From positions 685,450,583-685,514,582 of the forward strand of contig NC_081412.1 in the NCBI RefSeq assembly GCF_030272615.1: a stretch of DNA of 64,000 nt, in the 5' to 3' direction. The position numbers were made by a program, and so were the translations under genes. Shown in pieces: positions 45,052 to 56,508 of the stretch (positions are counted from its first letter, which is position 1; every line of letters starts with the position of its first letter). The notes beneath the pieces are model-generated. The model did no database searches and was not told where the DNA came from. It saw nothing but the letters and a program-made list of their open reading frames with translations. The DNA is from Cryptomeria japonica. Taxonomy: Eukaryota > Streptophyta > Pinopsida > Cupressales > Cupressaceae.

Positions 45052-46232
45052 TGGTGCAGGAGCACCTAACACAAAGGCACAAAAGGAGTCTATAAAAAGG
45101 ATAAAGATAAATTCATAAGTATATTCAATTATATTTTTATTTGTAATGTCATTTTGAGTCAATATGAATCAATATGTAAGGCTAAAAGAGCCCATTGTAA
45201 TGAGTTATCCAAGTTGTCCTAATAAGGTCTTGAATTAGTCATTTGGTAAAACTTGTATTAAATAGCCGTTGAGGGGTAAAATGGTGACAAAAATACATTA
45301 TTATTCCCTAATATGTTTTGAAGTTTCTTTTGAAGGTTTAAAGTCATTTGAGTCAAAAGTTGTAAAATGCAACTTTTCAAAAGTTGTAAAAAGACCAAAA
45401 TGGGAAGTTGTATGGTCATAAGAGGAAGTTGGGGAGTTGTAACTTCCATGTGGAGATGAAAAGGTTGTAAAACCTCTATAATGGTTGTTCATAAGTGTGT
45501 GTAAAAGTTGGAGAATTAACTTAAAAGCATTGGAAACATTTTGGTATCATATTTTCATTGTTTTCAATCTCTTGTTTTGTGGTCTTGAAAGTTTTTCCTC
45601 TTGTTTCCAAGCCTAGTATGGCCTTGTACAGCCTAGAAACAAGTGTATTTATATAATTATAGTGTATTATATTGAATAATATTTCCATTTCTTTTTATTT
45701 GAGTTTATTTCATGCATTTTTGAGAAAGTTATGAGAGTTTTGGTGAAAACCGTTTGGAACTACCCAAAACCCTGATTCACAACGACCAGTTTTGGAAAAC
45801 TCATCATAACTTTGGATTTAATAGTTGGATATTTCTATAATTTGGATAAAAGTTTTATAAGTATCATTTATAGAATTTAACTAGAGCGATTGTCCTGGTG
45901 ATTAATATTTTAAGAGTTATTAATGACTGTTCATGACTGTAATTTCATGACCAGAATAGAGTGAATTTCATAGTTTGGGAAAATTCTTGGTTTTGATTTG
46001 CAAGAAATGAATAGATGAAAGGTTTAATGATTCATATTTAATTCATAATATATGGATCTACAATCATGATGGATTGATATCTATGGAGAAGACTTGATAA
46101 TAGTTATTTGATTAATGATTTTGTTAGAAAATATATGACAATGCCTCTAACATGTTGGAAGATTTGTATTGATGATTGAACTTCACGAATGATTTGAGGT
46201 TCTTGATTGGATTTTCATGATGCTCTGCATCA
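45052..46232. repeat. element G: solo LTR inside LINE F
   Basis: 1,181 bp starting TGGTGCAGG and ending GCATCA, so its ends form the imperfect inverted repeat TGGTGCAG / CTGCATCA. A 5-bp duplication (CTCAT) flanks it. It splits the LINE RT between FINTPIM (46,230s) and the QQRIANIIG block (45,040s), which are adjacent in intact LINEs. No internal domain is present, so it is a solo LTR left by recombination. A TATTAAATAG-type box at about 45,256 suggests plus-strand orientation, with low certainty. It does not resemble the LTRs of A, B, E or H. Confidence 0.85.
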
Positions 46233-46237
46233 CTCAT
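46233..46237. repeat. solo LTR G target-site duplication, right copy
   Basis: CTCAT, matching 45,047-45,051. Confidence 0.85.
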
Positions 46238-47540
46238 AATAGGGGTATTTATGAAATAAATTGCAAACTTCTCCCAATTAACTTGCTGATCGGTCGTCAA
46301 AGAATAAGAGCTAAGAGCACCTTTGAAGGTAGCAGCCTCACCAACAGAAGAATATCCCATTAAAATTGTGTCATCAACAAACTGTTGATGAGTGCAAGAC
46401 ACATTAGTAGAGGAAGGTTGTAGTCCTTTTATGGCTTTATTCACTTTAATTTTTTGAATTGGTCTGCTCATACTCTCCACCAAGATTGTAAAAAGAATAG
46501 GAGAAATAGGGTCTCCTCGCCCGAGTCCCCTAGAAGATTTAAAAAATCTAAATGAAGACCCATTAATAAGGATAGAAAAAATTGGGGTAGAAATCAGTTC
46601 TCTGATAACTTTAATTACCTTCTCATAAAATCCAAAGGCCTCCATAATCCTAAAAAGAACCTACCATTCCACTCTATCATAGGCTTTTGCCAGATTCAGT
46701 TTTATCAAAAACCCTTCTTTATTAGCAACATTAAGAGAGTGGATATTCTCATGCACAAGAATAATAGAATCCAAAATTTGCCTACCAGGGACAAATCCTT
46801 TTTACTCCTCAGAGATGACAAAGGGGAGAACAACCAAAAGTCTGGAAGTCATAACTTTAGAAATAATCTTATAAAAGGAGTTACAAAGACTTATGGGCCT
46901 AAAATTTCCCATTGAGTTCGCCCCAGCCACCTTAGGAATTAGGGCAATAAAAGTAGAATGGATTTCCTTAAGGATTCTTCTGGACCTGAAGAATTATTTA
47001 ACAACATTGAGCATATCTTTCCCCACAATATGCCAATATTCCTAAAAGAAGAACATGGGAAAACCATCCGGGCCCGGAGCCTTATCCCCTTGAAAAGATA
47101 AAACAACTTTTTTAATTTCATCAGCAGTAGGGATAGCAGATCTAGTCTTATTTTAGTGAGGTTCAATAATCTTGGGAATGTTATCAACCAGGTCTTGTTG
47201 CTTAGCAATGTCAATATCCCTACTACCAGTGAGGAGTTGAGAGAAGAACCTAACTGCTTCATCCCCAATGTCATCATCTTTAAGAAGAATTTTGTCATCA
47301 ACAATTAATCTAGATATTTTGTTGGTAGCTTTATGTTTCATGGAAGTCATGTGAAATAATTTAGTGTTTCTATCCCCAGCTTCCAACCAAATAGCCCTAG
47401 ATCTCTGTCTCCAGTAGATTTCCTCCTTGGATATAGTGTTGTGAAGTTTGGCTAGAATATCATCTTCCTTCGCCTTGGGATACTTATTATAACCATCTTT
47501 TTGAATAGAATTTTGGATATGTTCTAATTCCTCCTTCAAC
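46233..47540 (-). pseudogene. LINE F reverse transcriptase
   Basis: From 47,540 down: the pre-RT region (WLEAGDRNTKLFHMTSMKHKATNKI), then KAPGPDGFPM, AGANSMGNFRPISLCN..YKIISKV, GFVPGRQILDSIILVHE, KLNLAKAYDRVEW, GSSFRFFKSSRGLGRGDPISPILF, and catalytic FVDD at 46,370-46,381. The order and motifs are those of plant L1-type LINEs. Stops occur at about 47,155, 47,046 and elsewhere, with at least two frameshifts. It would perform target-primed reverse transcription. Confidence 0.9.
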
Positions 47541-48448
47541 TTTTTTTTTCAATTCAAATATATCTCCAAAAACCTTCTTATTCCATATCTTGATGTTATC
47601 TTTGATGTTTCTAAGTTTTTTAGCAACTTTGTACATGGCAGATCCATCCACATTAATATTCCACCAATTGGCAATGGAGTTTTTCAAAGATGGGTGTGAT
47701 ATCCACATTTTCTCAAACCGGAAAGGAAAACAATGTTTGCCCTTAACAGACTCAACAACAAAACAGATGGGATAATGATCTGAGCCAATTCTGTTGATGA
47801 CAGACAAAGAAAATCTATGTATAAGGATCGAGTCATGAGTGATAAGGGATTTATCAAGCCTTACCTGGATGAGGTCTCATCCATCCCTTTGATTAGACCA
47901 AGTGTAGGAAGCTCCAAAAATATCAACATCAATCAAGGCATTGACATTCATGAAGTCCATCAGGTCAGTCCTGCTATCCAGTTGGGCTTGAGTTCCTCCA
48001 AATTTGTCAATTCCTTGCATCAGGGTATTGAAATCTCCCATCAATAGCCAGCTGTCCTGAGAAAAAAACCTTCTTTCTGTTGGATCTTGTCCCAAAATTT
48101 ACTCCTAGCAGCTTTGGAATTTGGGGCGTAAATGTTGGTGACCACCCATTCCTTTCCTTCATTAATATTTTTTACTTTCATTGATCTAATATTACCATCT
48201 TCATCTATCAAATCTCCAAAAATGGTTTTCTTGTTCCAGAATATAGCCACCTGGCCTGATGCCCCATTCGAGCTACTACCACAAACTCCTCCCTATTTAA
48301 AGAATTTTAAATTTTCAACTTTTTCCTTACTCATTTTGGTTTCCTGAACCAGGATGATATCCGGCTTATGATCTCTAATAAGATTTCATAAAACATCATA
48401 TTTATGGAGACCATTTAGGCCTCAAATGTTCCAGGAGATTACCTTCAT
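47541..48448 (-). pseudogene. LINE F apurinic-type endonuclease
   Basis: ORF2 starts at ATG 48,448-48,446 with MKVISWNI, then a TGA where Arg is usual, then GLNG, the standard start of plant LINE endonucleases. DIILVQETKM (catalytic Glu), WVVTNIYAPN and SWLLMGDFNTLM (Asp/Asn) follow. Frameshifts lie at homopolymers: seven A at about 48,060 and a T run at 47,541-47,550. The enzyme nicks target DNA to start integration. Positions 47,807-47,541 form the linker to RT. Confidence 0.88.
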
Positions 48449-48586
48449 TTGGAAACCTGGGAGCAGGATTCCTGAATAGTTTGCTACCTTCCATTAGCTA
48501 TGTTTTGTTTGCTCTCTTGGTCCCGGTGCCACTTCATGGGTTTACAACCCTGTGGAGATTTGGAAAGACCAATATCTACCTTAGAT

Positions 48587-48603
48587 ATGCTTTACTTAAT
48601 GTT
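48587..48603. repeat. LINE F target-site duplication, right copy
   Basis: Identical 17 bases to 40,990-41,006, marking the LINE 5' junction. Confidence 0.92.
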
Positions 48604-49293
48604 GTTCTACTAACATTTAATGACTTACTTATTTTGCTTATCAAACGATATTTTTTTAATTTTCTTGCTCATTATGGTTGACACGTTGAGTAACATTAGA
48701 ATCTTTAGTATGTGTTTTTGAACCAATGGCTTGATATGCATCAAATAGATTTCTCACAATAGTTCTTTCGTTGTTACTTTCGGATGATCTTAGGCCTAGA
48801 ATTTTCATTGTCTCTCTAAAATTTAAATTTTTAATCATTTGAACAATTAATTGACATCTTGCGGTTTGATTTAAGTTTTCAAAATAGTTTTGCCATATTA
48901 TTTTAACCATTCTCCTACAAGTTCGTTCATTCATTTTATCGAGCATTAGATACTTTGGTTTCCTATGAATGATTCTAGGAGGTGTTAACATTGGTGCATT
49001 GCATGCATTGTGTACATTCAATTCATCAAATAGAGCAGGTGTATGTTCATCATTAAATTGATTATTCAATGTGGTCTCTTCTTCAATTGCATTAGGTTCA
49101 TACAATAAATCAAATGTCTCTTCTTCAATTGCATTAGGTGCATTATGTTCATTTGGTAAATCGAATTGAGATGTTGAGGATGACATACCTTCTTGTCCCA
49201 TTGTTCTTATGTCACGCAATTTCTTCATACGTTGCTTTGTCTTTCCTTTTCAGCCTCTCATTGTTCCATCATTCCTTGCTTGTTCTTTCCCAT
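48604..49293 (-). pseudogene. minus-strand gene of region D, 5' part
   Basis: A likely ATG at 49,293-49,291 (MGKNKQGM) is followed by early stops and a frameshift, then a 190-codon open stretch (49,228-48,656). That stretch has an acidic region with a repeated PNAIEEET unit and a basic helical region (RTCRRMVKIIWQNYFENLNQTARCQLIVQMIKNL). The latter could be a DNA-binding or interaction segment. Coding sense continues past LINE F at 40,990. Upstream, a GTAAGT donor near 49,494 and a TAG acceptor near 49,312 suggest a 5' UTR intron. No known domain is recognised. Confidence 0.45.
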
Positions 49294-49602
49294 GGTTGAT
49301 ATCAGTTGTCCTAAATAGAATCATATTACATATATATGTAAACAAAAGTTCATAAACAATCAAATAACCATAAATATGCATCTTATCATTATTTTTTTTA
49401 TTCAAAACTATTAAACAATCACAATAATATTGACAAAACTAATAAGAACAACAATTCAATCATTTGAAATTATGCAAAAATAAAAAAATCACTTACTTCT
49501 ATGTATAAAATAGTGACAGAAGTTGTAGTGGGGCCTTCAATGAATTCAAAAACATCTTTTGAGGATGTTGAGGCTCTTAGTAAACTAAAACTATGTTTAA
49601 GT

Positions 49603-49639
49603 ATCACATACATGGTCTATTAATAACTGTGTACGCATT
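49603..49639. repeat. right subterminal palindromic repeats of region D
   Basis: Two diverged copies (ATCACATACATGGT at 49,603-49,616 and ACTGTGTACGCATT at 49,626-49,639) of the 14-bp motif found at 26,879-26,996. They lie outside the minus-strand gene, as the left copies lie outside the plus-strand gene. Confidence 0.55.
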
Positions 49640-49690
49640 GTTAGTTCCTAAAATGTTTGCAAGCCCAACGATATTTTTTGGCACCCTATA

Positions 49691-49767
49691 CTTAATCATT
49701 ATATATTATATATTATATATTATATGTATATACACATATTATATATACATTATCATATTATACATAT
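49691..49767. repeat. TATAT-rich low-complexity junction
   Basis: Repeats of TATTATA and ATATACAT separate region D from the element H LTR. The base-poor composition hides any target duplication. The five bases before H are CATAT. Confidence 0.7.
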
Positions 49768-51217
49768 TGTAGTCACATAAATCTGTCCAGTTTAATTAAA
49801 TGAATGTTTTTTATTTATTTGATTAAAAATCTACTAGCCATCAGTTAATTAAATTAATATTTAATTAATTAATCTTAAAATATTCTTCTATTAATTAAAT
49901 AAATTATTCAATTTATTTTAATTAATACATTAAACCAAAATTCACAATCAATTAAATGAATGAATTCTATTTATTTAATTTAATCCCCTTTCTTCTTTTA
50001 AATAAATTAAATAAAAACATTTATTTAAATCATCAAATCCCCCTACAAATGCAAGTTGCAACCACAAGTTGGAATAAATTAATTTTATTTTAATTTAAAT
50101 CTTATTTTCCCTCACCCACCAAACCCACTTGCAATCCTAACCCCCTTCTAGATTCTTCTAACCCCTTCCTAATTAGCCTAATCCATCCCCTAATTATTGT
50201 CACATTCTTAAGCAACTCAGACTCACTTCTCAAAGACTTCAAAGTCTTTGAAAAGCATTTAATGCTTTGTGTGTTCAACAATTTAACCTCTAAAGTCTTC
50301 CAAACCACTTATGGCTCTTACATGACCATTAATGGTTAAATCCACTTGCACCCATGGTTAGGGACTTTGACCCCTAACTCAACCCTCATGTGACCCATGT
50401 GTCTCCTGAAGCATTTATTGTTTTGGCCATGGTTATCCCTTTAACCTTTGCACAAGAGTTTATCCATTGGATAAAAACATTATTCTTTGAATAATGAATT
50501 TATTCACTCAACCCAACCTTGACCTTAACCCCCAAGTTAACTCTCAGGTCATGCCAAGCATTTAATGCTTATTCCCTCTCCTCTCAACTCATCTCATATT
50601 GACACTTGTCATCCTGGGATTGGGTTGAAAGCCCTCACATGGATTGAATATCATTCAATCCTGACCCTTGTTAAGATTACTCAATCTCAACCATCCATTG
50701 CTCCATTTTTCCTATAAATAGAGCCCATTTCTTCATAATCCAGATCCTGAAAACTTGTATGCATTTACATTATAGTCATTTTTAGAGAGCATTTAGCATA
50801 AATCAACCATATTCACTCTTTTGGCTTAAAATCAACATTAGCTAATTTGATAATCTCTCATTTTTAGTTTTTGTTCACACTTGCATAATATTTTAGATTA
50901 ATCATCATTTTCAATCTTGAACCTCCATAAGGCATCCATAGTGTAAAAAGTTGTTGAGAGCTACACTAATTTGGAACATGGAGAGGAGAGGAACAAGGGA
51001 GAAGGAACGAAAAGCATGTTAGAAGGCATTTGGAGATGCCTTGTTGTATTTGCTTCCATAGTTAAATATTTCATCGTGTTTTTAGTGTCTCTTTGGATAT
51101 GCTTACTTAGACTAGTTTTTGGTTGATTGACACTAACATCTATCTTTGTTTCTTGTGTTTTTGTGTGTTATATGACCACAGGTTTTAGTCTAACATTGTT
51201 CATTTTGCAGAACATCA
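49768..51217 (+). repeat. element H 5' LTR
   Basis: Starts TGTAGTCACATAAAT and ends AACATCA, 1,450 bp. Homologous to the element B LTRs through the middle and right half (for example AAATGCAAGTTGCAACCA, GCACAAGAGTTTATCC, CCTATAAATAGAG). The length is nearly the same as B. The end was set by CA two bases before the primer site. Confidence 0.85.
50712..50722 (+). promoter_or_regulatory. TATA box in element H LTR
   Basis: CCTATAAATAGAG, in the same place and context as in the element B LTRs. Confidence 0.65.
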
Positions 51218-51219
51218 TT

Positions 51220-51239
51220 TGGTGAACCCGACGTGAATC
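51220..51239 (+). other. element H primer binding site (tRNA-Trp)
   Basis: TGGTGAACCCGACGTGAATC is a perfect complement of the plant tRNA-Trp 3' end as I recall it (GATTCACGTCGGGTTCACCA). Starts two bases after the LTR. Confidence 0.8.
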
Positions 51240-53920
51240 CCAACAACAATTTTTTTTGACAACTAACTTTTTGATTGTTTAGCTTGACACACAGGTTGCG
51301 CTTCGACGCTTTTGTTAGCGCTTTAGCACTATTGTCATTAGTATTCTAGAGCTTTTGTCTTTTTATTAGCCCTTTTGTTTCTGTTTTAGTGTTTTTGTCC
51401 TTCTGCATTAATCTCCTTCTTTAGCACTTTTGTCTATACTTGCACACATTTGTGTTAAGTAATGCTTCTGTTTTCACACAGAGTAGCGCTATTGTAACAG
51501 AACATTGTAAAAAAGGCCTTGTAACCAATAAAAAAAAAAAATTAGGCTTTTGGAAGCCCACCATATATTCAGATTTTACTAACTTTTCGTTTCGTGTGTA
51601 GGTTTTAAACTAACCCTTTTGTTGCTTAAGATCAAAATTTTCATTTGGTGCCTTAAAACTTACAAACAAATTTTGGTTTTCATGCAAGATAAGCAAACTT
51701 GAAAATTTTTATTTGGTGCTTAAAAATCAACCGCAAAAACACTTCATTTTTGGTGCTCTAAAACTCACAAACAAATTTGTTTTCATTGCAAGTTAGGATT
51801 CACTTATATTTGGTGCTTAAAACAAGACAAGACAAATCTCATTTCTTGCATCAAACTTAAGGAAATTCACAATCAACACTTCAATTTTTGTCCAAGTAAA
51901 AAGAACAATCAACTTGTCTCATTTTGCAAAATGATTTACTTCATGCATACGTGTTTCAATTTCAGTTGACCAGGATTTCAAATTCCTAGTTTACTCAAAC
52001 ATATTGTCTTTGAAGATAAAAAGAACATCATGGTTGTTGGAGCAACATCTCCAAATAGATAGAACATCATTGCAATGACAAGTTAAAAAAAGAACAAGTG
52101 TATTTTGTGTTTGGCACACTTGTGCAAAAGAGTTTGTTGAGTGGTCCTACTTCTAACACACACTATCCTATCCCTTGGCTTTCGTGGTCCTAGGTGCAAG
52201 AGAAAAGTGTTAGTAACACTCAAAATTTTATCTTTTTAAGAGAGGCCTGCCAAGAGACACATCACTCTCAGGAACTACCTCGCACGGTAAATCCTTTGAG
52301 CCGCTATAGAAATTAGGTGAGAGTGAAATTTGTAGCCTTGGGTATAGTTGTTCATACAGTGTAACTTGCCGAAAGGACAAATGGGCCCCACCACAAGTTA
52401 CAAGGCTCTTAAGTGAGTCACTTTAGAATGAACTTATGTCCAAAAACATAAAAAATTACTAAACACCTTTAAGTAGTAGCCCACTCGTTCTATTGATTGA
52501 GGATATTTGTGATAAATTCAGTGCAAGAGCATAGAAGGTTTTGCTCCCAAGATACTCACAATACATATTTCCTTGAGTAGAAACATAGCTTTTTGAAAGG
52601 TTACTCATAGTCTGATAAAAGTGGTGACTCCCCCATCATAGGGATCATCTATTTGTTATACTCGTGCAAGACTTAGTAGATCACATCCTTACCTGCCATG
52701 GCGGGATACATAAGGTATGCAGTACCAAAGTTGAAGAAATATCAAGATGTGGGATGAAATTATCACAACTGGCCATTTGACCTTAGGGATAAAGAGTGTT
52801 TGAAGTGTTTTTCATTTTGAGTCAAGACCAGTGCAAATTGAGCCGACTTCAGGATTTGGAAACACCTAAAATACATTTGAAAGAAAAGGGTCATAAAAAG
52901 TTCAAAGGATTGGGTTGATCTAGACCCACATATATTTGTGCCTTTTGAGGCAACATTCTTGTGTTTGTGTGCTTGCTTTGTTTTCTTGTCAAAGAAAAAT
53001 CAGAAAATCCAATTCCAAAACAAGTATTCATCCAACATAAGGATTTTCAAAATACCAACAAAAGATCAAAAACAAAGAGCAATAACCAAAATTATCAAAC
53101 TATATGACTATTCTTCACATCTTGAGAAAGAAGAATCTTCATCAACACATCAACTTGAAGAAAAGACCATTGAGCTCAAAGGCTTTCATCAAAAGGAGGA
53201 AATTCTTCTATCTTAATAGACAAATCTTTGTCTCTCATAGAACCTTCTTACATCACATGTGTCTTTACCTTCAAGGGAAATCAAACGAGTTTGATCAAGA
53301 GTCATTAAACTGCAGAGCTTTTACTCAATATTGAGTTTTGAGTTATCACAAAAACAAAGGAGGCAAGATCAATCCTGCCTTCTTTCCAGATATTTGTATC
53401 ACATATAACTCAGCTAGGGTAGAACCACCAACCCCTAAACAAGAAGAGGAAGAGTTTATTCCTTTTGTAACACAAAGTTTCTATTGAAGTTCACATTTCA
53501 TCTATCTCCACATTCACACATCATCAATCCATTCCAACTCTCAAAACATCAAGAGGTTTTTATCCTAAGTTCTATTTTGATATTGCTTGAATCAAATGCA
53601 ACACATCACTTTTTAGAGTGTCTCTACATTTAGGATAAACTCATCCTAAGAGGCATTTCTATGTAGGTTAAAACTAGTCTATGAGTGCATCCTCTCATTA
53701 CTAGGTAGTTGAGTCTGTAATACATATCAGATTTCTCTAAACTTTATCACATCAAACTTTGTCAATCAAACACAACAAGCAATTCAAGGAAGAGCTTTGG
53801 TAGCATCTACCTTTAGTGCTAGAGATCCGTATGCAAAACACTTCACCAAACATTAATCTTTCATTTCATCACCAACTCATCATCATTTTCATCAAACTTC
53901 AACAAAAACTTATAAACAAA
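51240..53920 (+). other. element H untranslated leader
   Basis: No main ORF. It holds degenerate TAGCGCT and TTAGCAC words at 51,300-51,490, echoing the element B repeat cluster. The conserved 43-nt hairpin segment is at 52,017-52,059, and a GC-richer structured-looking part at 52,240-52,560 is colinear with B 9,640-10,200. A small frame at 52,938-53,216 contains a YDYSSHLEKEESSS block similar to the start of the B ORF. The leader carries several AUGs before gag. Confidence 0.6.
52017..52059 (+). other. conserved 43-nt leader segment with hairpin (element H copy)
   Basis: Matches element B 9,470-9,512 with one mismatch. The core TGTTGGAGCAACA can fold into a 5-bp stem with a 3-nt loop. Confidence 0.6.
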
Positions 53921-55549
53921 ATGACTCATACCAGATCAAGGTCTAGACAACCAGAAATTGAGGAAGAAGAGGAGGAAAATATCAATGAATTCCAAGAAGC
54001 TCTTGCAGGAAATCCAAATGATGAAAATCCAAGTACTCCCACTCCTGCGGCAATAGAAAGGGCACAACACAACCCTCTCTTTAATAGACTTTTTGATGAA
54101 ATACTCAGGAGCAATGCTGATGCTCACTTTTTAAGACTCGCTCAAGAGGGAGCCAAACTACCCTCTGATTTTGATGTGGCACAACTAAAGAAAGCATCAA
54201 AACACCAAATTCATAATGAGGATGAAAGGGGTCGAGATCACATCAAATATAACCTTCATCAAGGTAATCCCCCACCACCTCCTCCTCCAAATGAAATAGA
54301 CATGTTGCGGCAACAAGTCAAAAATCTCGCCCAACAACTTCATAGTGGTGTAAAAACCAATCAATTTTCACTCAATGACATTTGTCCCTATCCCTTTGAT
54401 ATAAATATTCATATGCCATCTTTTCCACAAGGGTTTGAAACACCCAAGTTCAAAAAGTATAGAGGAAAAGGAGATCCTCGTGATCATGTTAGAGAATTCC
54501 ATTCAGCCTGCCTCGAAGTGGCATACGAGGACACATACCTAATGCGTCTGTTTCCCCAAAGTTTGGGAGGAACAACCACATCATGGTTTTCTCAACTACT
54601 AGGTGGCATTAGGACCTTCGAAGAACTAATCCAGAAGTTCCTAGCACATTACTCACACAACATTGAATGTGATATCACCATGGCTGATCTATGTAACACT
54701 AAGCTAAAACCAGGAGCGCTATTTTTAGTTTTTCTGCAACGATGGCGTCAAATGTCTAGCGGACGTTCCCTTCAATTACTTGAATAAGAACTAGTGGGTA
54801 TATTTATTTCCAACTTAAACGAAGAAATGGAATTTCACCTAGACATAAAAGACACAGACTCTTTCAATGACATGATCACTAAAGGTTTAAAATGTGAGTG
54901 GACTCTCATCAAAAAAGGGCTTATCAAGATATATAATGATCCAAAGGATGGCCCTCGCCCATGCTTCAATAGTGACAATCCTAACTTTTGGAACAAAAAC
55001 AAAAACGTCGTCAATGACGGGGTTGTGGATTCAAGAACTATCAAAAGTGCACAACCTATGGTCTGATTTGTAGGACAGAACCCCCCACCCAAAAATAACA
55101 CAGTTGCTCCTCCAAATCAAGGACACAACGTATCTCAAGAGGAACCCAGACAATGCCAACAAAATTTTAAACCAAAATGAACATACATTCCCTTAGGGGA
55201 ACCCATTGAAACAGTGTTACGTCAGTTGGTTTCTCAAAATCTGGTGACCTTACCCAAAACTTCAAACTACGAACCTCAAGTTAAATTTTCATGGTGGAGA
55301 GATACTGAACATTACAATTTCCATCAAGGGAAAGGGCATAAGTCAAGCAATTGTCACAAATTGAAAGATCTTATTCAGGATCTTATTGATCGAGGTGAAA
55401 TCAAAATCGAAGGACACAACCCAAAGACAACAAACAATGTTCATCTCATGTTTAAAAATCCACTTCCATTACACGATCAAAGGGGTCCTTCCACTTCAGG
55501 GAGAAACATAGATACCACTGATTATGCGTAAGCCACATATAATTACACT
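53921..55549 (+). pseudogene. gag: element H gag
   Basis: The start at ATG 53,921 (MTHTRSRSRQ) was chosen over an in-frame upstream start because the Gag body begins here. There is an acidic N-terminus, a Pro run (PPPPPPP), and a Gln-rich helix (DMLRQQVKNLAQQL). The Tat Gag core follows, with F.KYRGKGDPRDHVREFHSACLE, LFPQSLGGTTTSWFSQL, FEELIQKFLAHY and FLQRWRQM. In-frame stops occur at 54,785, 55,064 and 55,178, but the frame itself continues. Near 55,318 NFHQGKGHKSSNC is a degenerate zinc knuckle that has lost its first Cys. The product would form the particle and bind RNA. Confidence 0.82.
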
Positions 55550-56508
55550 GTGAATCACCTATATGATGCCAGTGAACAAATTGCAACTATTACCATAAAA
55601 AATCCCAGTTCTAACTGCAATGTTGTTACACGTCACGACAAGATCAGCATAAAAGTAGCTCCACAAGCCACCCCATCTATCCCAAAGCAATATAACCTTG
55701 TGGATCAATTAGATAAAATACCTACACTGATATCTATCTTAGAACTATTACGCCTATCTCCATCTCATAAAACAATCTTGGATCAAGCTCTCCAAGAGGC
55801 GTCAGTCCCTGCAAACCTAAATACATATCAGTTCCAAGCTATGGTTGGCAATCTAAGGTCATCACCTTGTCTCACTTTCTCTAAAAGTGACAACACATCC
55901 TTCCAGCAACCTCATAACGCCTCACTCCATATTGAAGGGTTTATCAACCAACATAGGATCAAGTGAGTCTTGATCGACAATGGAGCAGGCCTGAATATCT
56001 GTACACTATAATTAGTCACAGCTTTGGGATATGCAATTGAATCAATGGATCCCTGCAAGAAGATAACAATCAAAGCCTATGATGATGTAGAGCGTTCATC
56101 CAAAGGAGTTGTTGTGCTACCAATCTGAGTGGGCCCTATGGTGAAACACATCATTTGTCAAGTTCTGGACCTTCCTCTACCATACAATTTGTTGTTAGGA
56201 AGACCTTGGAAACACGCCATGCAAGTCGTTCCATCCACTTACCATCAATGTATCAAATTCCCTCATAATGGTGTGGAAATTACAATCCTGGGAGATGCAA
56301 ACCCCTTTGCATATTATCATAATATAAGTCATCAACTAGAGATTATTGTTCCCAACAACAAAGAAGCCATCTCATCCACATCATACGTAATTCCCGCCTC
56401 TCTTTCTAGTTCAAACACCACTAACCCAAGCAAGAGAAGCTCAAGATGAAAATAGCAGAGGAAGGTCATGGGGAGTATAATTTGAGCCAACTCTTTTGTG
56501 TTGGATAG
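55550..56508 (+). pseudogene. element H aspartic protease
   Basis: The gag frame continues. After the linker a TGA at 55,964 precedes VLIDNGAGLNICT, where active Tat proteases have Asp-(Ser/Thr/Asn)-Gly. The active Asp is kept at about 55,976. Further blocks are IKAYDDVERSSKGVV, VLDLPLPYNLLLGRPWKHAMQVVPSTYHQCIKFPHNG, all diagnostic of plant gypsy proteases. Additional stops (TAA near 56,009, TGA near 56,126) break it. It would cleave the polyprotein. Confidence 0.8.

Larger units (their letters stand above)
41007..48586 (-). mobile_element. element F: LINE (L1-type non-LTR retrotransposon) with 3' accessory ORF
   Basis: On the minus strand the order is endonuclease, RT, zinc-binding region, RNase H, an extra long ORF, then a T-rich 3' UTR with a hairpin. 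A perfect 17-bp target duplication flanks it, as expected from target-primed integration. The 5' end lies only about 139 bases upstream of the endonuclease start, so no upstream ORF1 is present. A solo LTR (G) interrupts the RT region. All ORFs carry frameshifts and stops, so the copy is inactive. Confidence 0.9.
26800..49690. mobile_element. region D: candidate large DNA transposon with two convergent genes
   Basis: Outer limits are approximate. The left flank (26,879-26,996) and right flank (49,603-49,639) share a 14-bp palindromic motif (ACCGCGTAYGCGGT and variants). Read inward, the right flank also matches the left in the bases around the motifs: TAGGAA before one copy, CAGTTATTAAT against CAGTTTTTAGT, then a second copy followed by ACTT. 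Inside are a plus-strand multi-exon gene, a tandem repeat and a minus-strand gene, all pointing inward. Removing copia E and LINE F leaves about 8.7 kb, a normal size for an autonomous DNA transposon. True terminal repeats and a target duplication were not found, so the element class is open. Confidence 0.45.
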
